This document shows positions 32,205-44,625 of a stretch of 64,000 bases of DNA, piece by piece; position 1 is the stretch's first letter; each line of letters begins with the position of its first letter. The notes beneath the pieces are model-generated. The model saw nothing but the letters and a program-made list of their open reading frames with translations. It made no database searches and was not told where the DNA came from. The translations under genes and the position numbers were made by a program. This DNA is from Ceratodon purpureus (Eukaryota; Streptophyta; Bryopsida; Pseudoditrichales; Ditrichaceae): contig CM026431.1 in assembly GCA_014871385.1 (NCBI GenBank), positions 15,814,605 through 15,878,604 of the forward strand, written 5' to 3'.

Positions 32205-35200
32205 TCAATGGCACCTGTTCTCAAACTCGATAATCCGGCGAAGGTTGTCCTCAGCAAATTGAATTTGTATTGTTGGGGCAACTTGAATCCGTCCCTTATC
32301 TGGTTTCCAAGAAGCAAGAACGCTATCTGTTGAAATCCTGTCCTGTGTTTTTGCGTCGAAGTCCAGTTTATATGGAAACATGGGGAGCGTATTCCATCCA
32401 CGGTATGCATCATCCGCTGGATTGTTTGCATTGTTCGGGACCCACCATCGTACTTTGAGAGATTTATAATTTGGCAACGATGCATTCATTTGTGGATGCT
32501 CCATGACTTTTCCTAACCAGATTGGATCTTCACAGCCTTCCCCTGGTCTAACAAATACAAAAAAACCCTTCCGAATATCCCTTGCAGCTGTAAATGGAGG
32601 AGGGGGTCTACCCTCCACTGTACCAATGTACGGCTGCTCTTCCAAATCAAGATCGCCTTCCTGAAATAGAGCTTGCGGTAAGGAATTTCACTATTTGTCC
32701 TTGATACACTCGCATCGATTGGGAGTCTCGTTTTAGGTCAAAATCCAAACCGCAAAGGAATGTCGCAGTGCACATTCTCATTTGATGTGTAATTTTCATG
32801 CAGATCCTCTACATTTGATGCTTCTGGATGAAGGAGAACCTCATCTGTTTCCAAAGAATTGGCGATATCGCGATCATGTGCATCATCCTCATTCTCACAT
32901 TGTCCAGAGTTACTCGCTTCTGCATCCTCATCAGGAGTTCTTTCTACAGGAGTTCCGTCGGTATCTGACTCTGTTGATTGAGGACCCATTGATTTGATTG
33001 CATCTCGTACACCAGTCCAGTATTCCACGTAATGCAGTTGTTGTGCCTTGAATGCCGGCGTAACCTCTTCTTTCAGAAATTTGTTGTAATAAGCCAAGAA
33101 CCCTTCAATGCCCTTTAATAAATCATCACTGAGCTTGAGCTTATGCGGTTTAACCGCACTTGGTTCTGCGCCATCTGGAGGAAGGATTGGCTTACCTTCG
33201 TTGTCTTCTTTCCACAATTTGATACCAGGTGCGTGTATAGGTTTCCATTCTTTCTCTGTACAAGCTAACTTGTATTGCATCAAAGGCCACTCATTTTCGT
33301 GCAAGAAGAATCTAAATTGGGCTCCTTTGCTATGCCCCTGCAGTTTTTTCTTACCTTTCGATGCAATGTAAGGAGCAATGAACTTTTTGAAGTCCGGAAC
33401 CTCTTCAATTAGATGTGGAATCATGGGACCATCTTCGTCTAGATCCATATAGGATTTCATGAGCATCGGTAGCGTTGGATGGTCTTTTTCTTTCAAAACC
33501 ATGCTCCATCTTCCAAAAGAAGCGTCGATGTCGTCATGTGTATGTCCAACCATCATGAATGAGACTACCACCTCTTGGACAATCTTCTTTGCGACCAGAA
33601 GTGACCAGAAACAAAAAGCGAATCTATTTTTATTCTCCCGCCAACAATTATCAAGCTGGACATGCAACACAGGAGGAAGGTCTCGGTTTGGTCTTGGAGT
33701 GTCTGCTGGCTCTCCTAATGACGGCAAACATATCTCTTTTCCGTAGAGCACAGCATCATATAAAGGATTGCTTGCATTTTCCTTGAAAAGAGCTCTGGTG
33801 TATGTTTTCGGAGGATCCTCTAAGTCACGCAGCAATTTGGCAATGGAACCGATTGTGAAATTGCTATCATTTGCATAAACGTCTACCGTATAGTGGGCAT
33901 ACCTTGCATCAGCATGACCATGGGCATACATCCCAGTCACCGATATAGGCAATTTTGAAAGGCCATCGAGGTCTTTTGTCCGGTTCCGCAAGCATGGAAG
34001 TGCTGTCTTAGAGTGATCCATTTTGTCATGGATAATAGATACAAACTCCAGTGGGCGGTTAATAGAATGAAGACGATCTGACCAATACACATTTCGCGCT
34101 GCCCACTGAGCTTTAGTGTGCTTGTTGAATTTGAGGGCCCACTGTTTTTGCTCCTTCGATCCGCGGGGTGCTGCATTACGAAGAGTTGTGTACAAGTCAC
34201 ACTTCGAGCACCTTGCGAAAAGGTCCCCTCTTCTTTTGATCATGTAGTCCGCATATTTACCCACACGGATCTTACTTAGAAGAGCAACGGAAATAGGTTT
34301 CAAGCCAACTTGAACATTCACCTGTTACAAAATATGGAACGTAATGAGTTACAACTTTATAATCAATTTTAGAAAATCATGGAATGCATGGAAAGCATAA
34401 TGGATGCTTAGATGTAGAAGTAGTAGTATTCTACCTTGTTTATATGAGGCAGAAATTGCTTCCATTGAATTCCTCTTGGAAGAATCTTTTGCGGAACTCG
34501 TTCTCCTGAAGGAAGTGTGCATGTATACGGCATTTGATCAGCAAGCCCGTCAACAAGTGTACGTAAAGTTTCTGTGGCTTGCAGTGTTGCTAGTCTTGGC
34601 TTTGACTTCCCAAGATTGCCATGAGGTCGAGTTCCTTCTCCGTCCTTAGCTTGTTTGTTGTAGCGACGAAACGTTCGGTCAGGAACACCATGGATAAGCT
34701 TCCACCCTTTTATACAAACTTCTTTAAATTCAAGCATGACCAAATCCTCTTTTCCATCCGAGGAGCGAAATCTTATTCGGTGGACGTCAAGGTTTCTCAA
34801 ACGCCTTTCCTCTGGATTGTGTAGATACATCCCATATCGAAGCGAACGAACAGTCTCTGGGGAAAATACCCTGGTGCAATGACGGTGGCAACAGTCAGCC
34901 ATATACAATTTGGATATCTCATCATCACTAATCCTCCATTTCTGAGTTTTCTTCTCCTTGGATGGTCTATTGGAGGTATCGTAGGTGCGCTTCCCTTTCC
35001 GATCTACCCTTCTAAGTTCGTCCTCCAGTATAGTTGTTGAGTGCCTTCGGAGATGATCATAGACACTAACATTCTTATAAAAAAGCAAGTTTACAGGCCA
35101 AGAGAGACAGTGGTCTCGTAAGATAGAATCGCCTTCAAATACTTCAAGAACCACAATACCAAATTGGTGATCCCCTAGGTCGTTCTCTCCATCCACTGAC

Positions 35201-35499
35201 ATTGTTGAATTTGTAGCAGTCACGAGTGCAGTAGCAAACTTGATTCCGTGTTCATGCCTTGCTTCCACAATTAGTCCTTTCCAGTCTTCTCTTGCAATAT
35301 CTTCGCAAGCAGGAATTGGTGAATTGTCTATGTGTTTGTCACGACTCTCGTTATCCGAGACATCGGAGGTAGATGGTGTGTCCTGCACATTGCCGTCTCT
35401 GTTCAAGTTGAAGGTGGTAATGATTGAGAACACAATAACGTCCCAGAAGAGGCATTGAGAAGTAATGAACTGAAGTTCGTAACGTGGCACCAATGCCAT
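32205..35499 (-). CDS. DUF7869-like transposase-derived protein
   Basis: Predicted exons complement(32205..32660, about 32774..34321, 34435..35499), about 1022 residues. The first intron (34434-34322) is a clear phase-0 GT-AG intron. The second has a good acceptor (TATTTCAG) at 32661 and a donor chosen at AAT|GTGCAC for phase; other donors are possible, and if unspliced the frame stops at 32738. The first exon ends in a helical region with VCIKGWKLIHGVPDRTFRR. The second has a CSKC pair and an RNase H-like core with DKMDHSKTALP, LHVQLDNCWRENKN and MMVGHTHDDIDASFGRWS, the hallmark of the DUF7869 family of transposase-like proteins. The last exon encodes a compact FFVFVRPGE..WLGKV..VRWWVP segment resembling a BAH/Tudor-like chromatin reader. 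Frames are intact. Function is presumably DNA transposition or a domesticated derivative. Confidence 0.72.
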
Positions 35500-36067
35500 G
35501 ATTGTGAGATATCCATTACTGCTCTATTACTTTGTAGGAAACAATGATAGGCAGTACCATACAAATACCGCTCCTACACGGTATTAGCTTATTTAGCTCA
35601 AATGAGACTACTCTTACTTGGAGAGTAAAGGAGGTATGAAGACAAAAACAATGGAAATGAGGCACAAATCAGGGACGTGCATGCCACACGTATAGTAGTA
35701 GTATGTAGAGAAGAAAAGCAACGGTTTATAGAATGTTGGCTATGAAGAACAATCCTATTAAAGTGCAGAAACACAATAAATTATAAATTATATGGATTCA
35801 GGTTAATCATAATGATGTAGTGATGATACTTGTAACGTCGTAACCGTCCTTGTTAAAAGATCATTGGTTTTAAAAAAACTCGACTAAGGCCTATTTAGAA
35901 ATATTAAGACAAGCTGTAGTATCGTTCATTGTTTATGTTTTTGGTCGAGAAGAACATTTATTCATTGCAAGGAATATAGATTAAGCAATAGTCCTCCATA
36001 GCAATAGACATGACACATAATAACCTCTAGAGAAGGAACATAACGTGAAACTTGGAGAAAACATACC
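35500..36067. other. Spacer or intron upstream of the DUF7869-like gene
   Basis: AT-rich, no coding exon recognised. It may be an intron linking the acidic exon at 36068-36297 to the downstream gene. Confidence 0.35.
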
Positions 36068-36297
36068 CATCCACTACTTTCATCTCCACTTGATGTTGAG
36101 TCTGTATCACTGATGTGTATTGCATCAGAATCTGGCGTGTAGTCATCATCTTCATCAGAGGAGGAACTTGTCAAGGGAGCCGCTACTGGATGATTGAAGC
36201 AAGGATGTATATTTCTTGCTCGTAAAGAACGCCTAGCCATTATTGGACGATTGAAGCCATTACGTATATTTCTTGCTTGTAATAAACGTGAGGCCAT
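36068..36297 (-). CDS. Possible first exon, basic repeat plus acidic serine tail
   Basis: From ATG 36297 the frame encodes two imperfect copies of an ARNIRNGFNRP / ARNIHPCFNHP motif, then a serine/aspartate-rich tail (SSSSDEDDDYTPDSD), ending at a donor-like GGATGG|GTATG. It is on the same strand as, and just upstream of, the DUF7869-like gene, so it could be its 5' exon. The phase to the ATG at 35499 does not match without another exon. Family unknown. Confidence 0.35.
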
Positions 36298-36380
36298 TGC
36301 TGGGTCTTCTCAATCTATCAATGATAGAGGTGGAACTTCAAGCTAGTGAGATATCATCTAAACAAATAGTGACCATAGGA

Positions 36381-38434
36381 TTGGGCTCTCATTCCTCAAC
36401 AATACCAATTTGAAATCAGCTAGCTCTTTTTAGGACAAATACTCAATTCGTAACTCCGACTATCGACTTGGACCATATTGCATGAGGACCTTATCACAAA
36501 AAGGGACATGAATGGCTGGTATCAATTCTTGGACAAAGTATGCAAGATGGTTGCTTAAGCAATTACGCTGAAGACAATTCAAGATTATTGTGAGAGAGAA
36601 TATCACGTAGACGAGATCACAAATGGCAGTGGTTTCTTAAGGCCATGTTCAATAAAGTGCTTGACAATAAGCAAGAAGAAGTCTTGGAGCTGTAATGTGG
36701 ACCTTGATGAATCGGAGACAATTTCAGAAAACATTTACCACCTCAAGAAATAGGGAAACATATACAGCCAATGTTGAAGTATCGATAGAATAATACCTTA
36801 GTACTGCAGATGGAGTTGAGCAATATCCATGAAAATTAATGGGACTTGATGTGTTCTGCTATCGGTTGCGCAGATAGAATTGTGAAGCACCACTTCCAAC
36901 CCTACAATCCTTGATCTTCACGTTGTAAGAGTGATGGTTACGAACTTAAGCTCGTAAGTTGCTTCTCCGCGATCGATGAGAAAGTGAACCTGAAAGGAAG
37001 AAGGAAGTGATATAAACAGTTAATAATTTCCAACGGTCGAGAATTTTGTTTAGGAATCAATGGGCCCAAGAACAGAAATGAATGACCCTACTGCTATGGA
37101 GACATGGTAGAGAGGCCGTGAGCAATGTCTATTCTAGATTGTTTAAACGAAACATATTCTAAGTAAGACCAAAACTAAACTACCAAATCATGAACTTCAA
37201 AGTCTTATTGTAGAGTAATACATTCAAGGAGATAATAGAATCAGTGACCTTGCTGCATTACATGCCTATGTTGGGAAGGACATGAACGAGCAGCCAAGCA
37301 ATGGGATGCACTCCTAAGCCGCCCTTGTTGGAGCATCAAGGTACAATAAAGTTTGAGGACTAAGATGGATAGCAAGTCAATTTCTAGAAGTGTATCTATA
37401 TATGGAATTGGGCTCTCATTCCTCAACAATACCAATTTGAAATCAGCTAGCTCTTTTTAGGACAAATACTCAATTCGTAACTCGGACTATCGACTTGGAC
37501 CATATTGCATGAGGACCTTATCACAAAAAGGGACATGAATGGCTGGTATCAATTCTTGGACAAAGTATGCAAGATGGTTGCTTAAGCAATTACGCTGAAG
37601 ACAATTCAAGATTATTGTGAGAGAGAATATCACGTAGACGAGATCACAAATGGCAGTGGTTTCTTAAGGCCATGTTCAATAAAGTGCTTGACAATAAGCA
37701 AGAAGAAGTCTTGGAGCTGTAATGTGGACCTTGATGAATCGGAGACAATTTCAGAAAACATTTACCACCTCAAGAAATAGGGAAACATATACAGCCAATG
37801 TTGAAGTATCGATAGAATAATACCTTAGTACTACAGATGGAGTTGAGCAATATCCATAAAAATTAATGGGACTTGATGTGTTCTGCTATCGGTTGCGCAG
37901 ATAGAGTTGTGAAGCACCACTTCCAACCCTACAATCCTTGATCTTCACGTTGTAAGAGTGATGGTTACGAACTTAAGATCGTAATTTGCATTTCCGCGAT
38001 CGATGAGAAAGTGAACCTGAAAAGAAGAAGGAAGCAATATAAACAGTTAAGGATTTCCAACGGTCGAGAATTCTCCAACGGAATCAATGGGGTCAAGAAT
38101 AGAAATGAATGACCCTACTCCTGTGGAGACATATTAGAGTGGCCGTGAGCAATGTTCATTCTAGACTGTTTGAACGAAACATATTTTGAGTAAGACCAAA
38201 ACTAAACTACCAAATCATGAACTTCATAGTCTTCTTGTAAAGTACTACAGTCAAAGAGATAACAGAATCAGTGACCATGTTGCGTTATATTACATGCCTA
38301 TGTTGGGAAGGACATGAGCGAGCAGCCAAGCAATGTGCTGCAATCCTAAGCCGTCCTTGGAGCATCAAGGTACAATAAAGTTTGAGGACTAAGATGGATA
38401 GCAAGTCAATTTCTGGAAGTGTATTTATATTAAA
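36381..38434. repeat. Direct tandem duplication, unit about 1027 bp
   Basis: 36381-37407 and 37408-38434 are collinear copies starting TTGGGCTCTCATTCC, with scattered substitutions and small indels concentrated toward the right part. Each copy contains one ACGAACTTAAG-type palindrome. No gene is evident. Confidence 0.9.
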
Positions 38435-38595
38435 GTTCTGACTTGAATGGACAGACGTATACAATAAACGAACGGAAGTTGGAAACGTGCAATGAGAGTT
38501 ACATTCAAGAGTACCCGGCTACAGAATAGGATTCGAATTGAAGTTCGTAACCCAGATTCCAAAAGAACTGACATGTCAGTTTTGGCACAGATATC

Positions 38596-38690
38596 GAGGT
38601 GACTGACTCTGACTGACTGCCACTGACTGACTGCCACTGACGGACTGCCACTGACTGACTGACACGCCTGCCACTGACGGGCTGTCTCTG
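38596..38690. repeat. CTGACTGACTGCCA-type minisatellite
   Basis: Several imperfect copies of a CTGACTGACTGCCA unit, with later units having GACGGACTGCC. Confidence 0.8.
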
Positions 38691-39825
38691 ACAAAACCCA
38701 CCTATCAGAGCTGAGAACAGTCCTGGTGACGTCGGCAAGAAATGAGCAGTCCCAAGAAATCTCAGAGCATACGATGCATCATGACGAGAGCCAAAAAAAG
38801 AAGACAGAATTGTGAGGCCCCGAAACTTATATACCTCTGGTTTTAGGGTCCGAATGAGTGCCCACTGCGAAATTTTGGAGTGAATTCCGGGCTGCCCACC
38901 GAAGTGATTACAAAATATCTACGTATTCAATGCAGGGAAGGTGGACGACGGCGACGGCTGTGTGTGGGAAATTAATGCTATTTGATTTTTAATTTACGGT
39001 CGTCATCTTCAGAAAAGGTGCAGCAAAAACTGTGTAGATGGGAAAATTGCCATGCGTTTCAATGTCATGAAATTGGAAACGCTTTATTTGAAATAAAAAA
39101 TTTGGGGCATACTTGGTGGAAAGAGCTAGGGTGAAGAAGGACTTTCAGTTTGTGAGCTATTGACTACAGACTGTAGATGTAAACCTGAATAATAATGATT
39201 ATTTTCGGAAATTGTAATTGAAAAGATAATTTGCAACCTTGTTATGGCATAGTGAGATTAAAAGGAACATAGAACCAATCTGTATACAAGTAAGGGTAGC
39301 TTCCATTAAAAAACTGGCCAAGGAAATTCTTGATTAATTATATAAAATGAAAGGTAATTCTATTCAAACTGACGAGTGGAATGAAAAAAGACGGTTTATT
39401 AAAAAAAGAAACTTCAAAAACATTTCCTCAGTAGAGCAAATAGTAGTTGGGTCTACAGAGAACGTGCTAATGTGATATGAAGTTTAGATCATGCAATATT
39501 TAGAATGATGTTTTCGACTTTGTGAGGGATATGAATTTCAATGGGGTGTATGAATTTCAATGGGGTTTATGAATTTCTAAAATAGCAAACAATTGTCAAT
39601 TAACGAACCATTCTTTGAGATCGTGGAATACTGCATTGAATTTGGAGGAGGAAGATATACAGTGTTTTTGAAAAATACAGTTTCTCAAAATCCTCATTTA
39701 ATATATTCAAGAAAGATTAGAGTTCATTCGGTATATAAAGTAAGGTCAACATTGTACATTATATTAAGGCAAAGAAAGGTTATACATCATTGAGTACATT
39801 TAAGAACGATTGTACATTGTATTGA
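38691..39825. other. Intergenic region left of the hAT-like element
   Basis: AT-rich sequence without a convincing gene. A short repeat of TATGAATTTCAATGGGGT occurs at about 39530-39570. Confidence 0.35.
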
Positions 39826-39833
39826 GTTGTGAT
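39826..39833. repeat. Left target-site duplication GTTGTGAT
   Basis: Eight bases identical to 45261-45268, directly abutting the CAGGGTTGT terminus. Confidence 0.9.
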
Positions 39834-40029
39834 CAGGGTTGTCACGGTCGTCCGGGACGCTTGGGACGTGGGGACGTCCGCGGACGTCCGCCAGCGCCAG
39901 GGGACGTCCAGTGACTTAGAAAAAAAAAATCACCCGCATAGGTTTCACCCCGGGGTGAAACCACATCTTCTACGCGGCGGAGGGGTTGCGGGGGAGGGTG
40001 CGGCCGTCGCCGCGGAGCGGGGGGGGGCC

Positions 40030-40530
40030 GTCGGACGCGTCGGGAAGGGGCCGTCCCCGGCGACGGCCCCTTGCCGTCGCCGCGGAGCAGGGGGCCCTCC
40101 CCGGCGACGGCCCCTAGCCGTCGCCGCGGTGGAGGGGGGCCGTCCCCGGCGACGGCCCCTTGCCGTCGCCGCGGTGGGGAGGGCCGTCCCCGGCGACGGC
40201 CCCTTGCCGTCGCCGCGCTGGGGGGGGCCGTCCCCGGCGACGGCCCCTTGCCGTCGCCGCGCTGGGGGGGGCCGTCCCGGGACGGCCCCTTGCCGTCGCC
40301 GCGCTGGGGGGGGCCGTCCCGGGACGGCCCCTTGCCGTCGCCGCGCTGGGGGGGGCCGTCCCCGGCGACGGCCCCTTGCCGTCGCCGCGGTGGGGGGGGC
40401 CGTCCCCGGCGACGGCCCCTTGCCGTCGCCGCGGTGGCGGGGGGCCGTCCCCGGCGACGGCACCTTGCCGTCGCCGCGGTGGGGGGGCCGTCCCCGGCGA
40501 CGGCCCCTTGCCGTCGCCGCGGAGACGGCC
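40030..40530. repeat. GC-rich 42-45 bp minisatellite in the hAT-like element
   Basis: About eleven copies of a unit containing CCCTTGCCGTCGCCGC and GGCCGTCCCCGGCGACGG, spaced 42-45 bp. The GCCGTC/GACGGC content makes each unit self-complementary. It lies only in the left part of the element. Confidence 0.88.
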
Positions 40531-40600
40531 GCAAATTTTTTTAAAAAAAATCCCGAATCTTAAAATCTTCATGACTTCTTCAAAACGTCACCAAATCGGG

Positions 40601-40659
40601 CTTATGAGGTGTTTTTTGGCATCTACATTTCCTGTAGATGCCAAAAAACATCTCATAAG
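40601..40659. repeat. 59-nt hairpin, first of five
   Basis: A 27-bp stem (CTTATGAGGTG...GGCATCTACA paired with its complement, one G-T pair) closed by a TTTCC loop. Further copies are at 40876-40934 and 41151-41209, and inverted at 44224-44282 and 44487-44545. Confidence 0.9.
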
Positions 40660-40799
40660 TCCAATTTGGACAAGTTTTGAAGAAGTTACGGGAATTTGGA
40701 GATTTCGGGGAGTTGAGGGGTCGGCCGTCGGCGGGGACGGGGGGCCGACCCCCGGGGACGGCCGTGGGGACGGCAGGCCGTCCCCGGCGACGGCCGCGG

Positions 40800-41928
40800 G
40801 GACGGCCGCAAATTTTAAAAAAAAATCCCGAATCTTAAAATCTTCATAACTTCTTCAAAACGTCTCCAAATCAGGCTTATGAGGTGTTTTTTGGCATCTA
40901 CATTTCCTGTAGATGCCAAAAAACATCTCATAAGTCCAATTTGGACAAGTTTTGAAGAAGTTACGGGAATTTGGAGATTTCGGGGAGTTCAGGGGTCGGC
41001 CGTCGGCGGGGACGGGGGGCCGACCCCCGGGGACGGCCGTGGGGACGGCAGGCCGTCCCCGGCGACGGCCGCGGGGACGGCCGCAAATTTTTAAAAAAAA
41101 TCCCGAATCTTAAAATCTTCATAACTTCTTCAAAACGTATCCAAATCGGGCTTATGAGGTGTTTTTTGGCATCTACATTTCCTGTAGATGCCAAAAAACA
41201 TCTCATAAGTCCAATTTGGACAATGTTTGAAGAAGTTACGGGAATTTGGAGATTTCGGGGAGTTGAGGGGTCGGCCGTCGGCGGGGACGGGGGGCCGACC
41301 CCCGGGGACGGCCGTGGGGACGGCCGGCCGTCCCCGGCGACGGCCGCGGGGACGGCCCCCCGTCCGCTTGGAGGCGGGGTCTCGCATGGCCTTCCTTCTT
41401 CTCTTGCGTTTTCTCTAGAGGCGGCCATCCCTCCCCTCCTCCTCTCGTCCAACCTTGACAAAAAAAATTCTATTTCTAGATACTCTAAAAACAAAATCAA
41501 TACCGAATTAGAAATTTCAGACATATCCCTGAAATCATGGAAAATGTCCAAAAGATTTTGTAATCGGGATTGTGGGATCCGCCTTGATGTTGGGGTATAC
41601 TTTAGAAGGAGATATTTATGCCGTTCAATTGTTGGTGCTCTACTATGGTTTGCAAACATAATCTCAATGTTTAGAAGGAAGAATCCATTTGTTTTGGAAA
41701 TGAAATTATGGCCCATGGGCCTATAGACGAGGGAGGTATACGATGGGGGGTACAACTTAAAAGGTAATGAGAAGCTTATAAAAAATAATATTCTTTTATT
41801 TGAAGACATTAGGTAATAAAATTAAAAGAGAACTCGACATGGATTTCTCTTACATTAATATGACAAGTTTGTATGTTTTTGGCTTTAATTTTATATGGCA
41901 AGACAAATCCCTTTTTCCATAAATGGAA
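40800..41928 (+). repeat. Left arm of the large inverted repeat
   Basis: Near-identical to the reverse complement of 43510-44625. Differences are mainly a block of about 12 bp in one GC-rich junction and substitutions toward the spacer. Confidence 0.85.
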
Positions 41929-43509
41929 CATTGGAATTAAATAAAGGATAAACTTGAAATTTAGAAATGAATTTGAATGAGAGGATTTGGAAGGTATGTT
42001 GTAGAGGACGTAACACTTAAAAATTAGATTTCAAATCAAATTAGATAGAAGTTGAAATTGTGTGAAGGAGGTTGGAGGACACATTAAATAGAATTGAGGA
42101 TTGTAAAGTTGAATTAGAAGTCGAAGATGGTGGACAAAAAATTCATTATAAGTGATAGAGGATAGAAATTTAAATACAACAAATTTTAGTTCTAATAATA
42201 AATAAATTGATTAATTAATTAAAAAACCAAGCAATCTGACAAGGATGGATGTTTAATTTTAAAAGGTGAGTGAATTTTGAAGGTTTGGGAGTTGACATTA
42301 AGAGAACTGTTTCTTGCTTTTGAAATGAAAGATATGCTAGTATTACATTTGAGTACTTGGGCAAGTGAATGCCACATTGTTTGCCTTCCATTCCTTTTAG
42401 ACAAACACCAAGTCTATATGGCTTAAAGTTTAACAAATCTCGTCAATTTTTTATTCTGAGACTTATGATTTCTTTCCATCTTAAAGGTGATTCATAATCA
42501 TTATTTTTATGAATGAAAGACATAACATGTGGATTCATCTAAATGTGGAAATACAAACACATACTTCATAGCCAAAAATTTATATTTGTTTATTTATTTA
42601 TTTAAGTATTTAATTATTTTGTATTCTTTTCTTAGTCTCCGATTCTACCTTTTATTTTTATACTTTTTCCATTTGCCTTCTATGCTATCTTCTTGTTATT
42701 TTATTATTACACTATTATTCCATTCTATACTCTGAACTTTTTATTATTACACTATTTTTCCATTCTATCGTCTCTTTAGTTTTTCATCTTAACATTATTC
42801 TTCCATTTTATCTTCTCATTTTCCTATCCTTCCATTCCTCTCCCATCATCTATTTATTTATTTAATATTCCTCTAATCTGTCTCCCATTCTATCTTTTTA
42901 CTTTTGCCTATCGGAAGAAAGGAAAAATAAATAAAAGATTAGGGGATTATATTATGTACAAGACAATAATAAAAAACAGACAATTGAAATAAAATACAAT
43001 ATGACAGTAAATGAAACATAACAAATAACCGCGAGACAGACAAACTACAATGGGAAAAGGTTTGAAGGAAATAGATGTGTATAGAGAAGATAGATATCAA
43101 GGGAAAAAACAAAAAATAAAAAAAGTACATGAGAGGTAATAATAAATCAAAAAGATAATTAGAATAAAAGATCAAATAAAAAATAATAATAATAATTGCA
43201 AGAGTGGAAATGACATACAAGAAGAAATGAGGAGTATGAAGTGAATAGAAAAAACCATGTCATGGTGATAACATTATGGCAAAAGAAGAAACTAAATAAA
43301 AATATCCAACTTAGAAAGGACTTTTTTCTTAAAGATTAAAGGATTAGATAAAGCACGAGACAATAATTGGAAAATAGTTAATTAAAATTACATAGAATAA
43401 AATGGTATTTGAAAACATAAGAAATAAGTTCAATAACACTAAGATATACAAACTACAGTGGGCATAATTTTAAATACCCAAGAAAGCAATTAATTAGGAA
43501 AAGAGCATT

Positions 43510-44625
43510 TTCATGGAAAAAAGGATTTCTCTTGCCATATAAAATTAAAGCCAAAAACATACAAACTTGTCATATTAATGTAAGAGAAATCCATGTCGAG
43601 TTCTCTTTTAATTTTATTACCTAATGTCTTCAAATAAAAGAATATTATTTTTTATAAGCTTCTCATTACCTTTTAAGTTGTACCCCCCATCGTATACCTC
43701 CCTCGTCTGTAGGCCCATGGGCCATAATTTCATTTCCAAAACAAATGGATTCTTCCTTCTAAACATTGAGATTATGTTTGCAAACCATAGTAGAGCACCA
43801 ACAATTGAACGGCATAAATATCTCCTTCTAAAGTATACCCCAACATCAAGGCGGATCCCACAATCCCGATTACAAAATCTTTTGGACATTTTCCATGATT
43901 TCAGGGATATGTCTGAAATTTCTAATTCGGTATTGATTTTGTTTTTAGAGTATCTAGAAATAGAATTTTTTTTGTCAAGGTTGGACGAGAGGAGGAGGGG
44001 AGGGATGGCCGCCTCTAGAGAAAACGCAAGAGAAGAAGGAAGGCCATGCGAGACCCCGCCTCCAAGCGGACGGGGGGCCGTCCCCGCGGCCGTCGCCGGG
44101 GACGGCCGGCCGTCCCCACGGCCGTCCCCGGGGGTCGGCCCCCCGTCCCCGCCGACGGCCGACCCCTCAACTCCCCGAAATCTCCAAATTCCCGTAACTT
44201 CTTCAAACATTGTCCAAATTGGACTTATGAGATGTTTTTTGGCATCTACAGGAAATGTAGATGCCAAAAAACACCTCATAAGCCCGATTTGGATACGTTT
44301 TGAAGAAGTTATGAAGATTTTAAGATTCGGGATTTTTTTTAAAAATTTGCGGCCGTCGCCGGGGACGGCCTGCCGTCCCCACGGCCGTCCCCGGGGGTCG
44401 GCCCCCCGTCCCCGCCGACGGCCGACCCCTGAACTCCCCGAAATCTCCAAATTCCCGTAACTTCTTCAAAACTTGTCCAAATTGGACTTATGAGATGTTT
44501 TTTGGCATCTACAGGAAATGTAGATGCCAAAAAACACCTCATAAGCCTGATTTGGAGACGTTTTGAAGAAGTTATGAAGATTTTAAGATTCGGGATTTTT
44601 TTTTAAAAATTTGCGGCCGTCCCCG
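43510..44625 (-). repeat. Right arm of the large inverted repeat
   Basis: Inverted partner of 40800-41928; together they could fold into a stem of over 1 kb. Confidence 0.85.

Noticed and set aside
42215-43220. Short frames in the AT-rich spacer of the hAT-like element as a transposase remnant
   Set aside because: No DDE or hAT dimerisation motif is visible; composition explains them.
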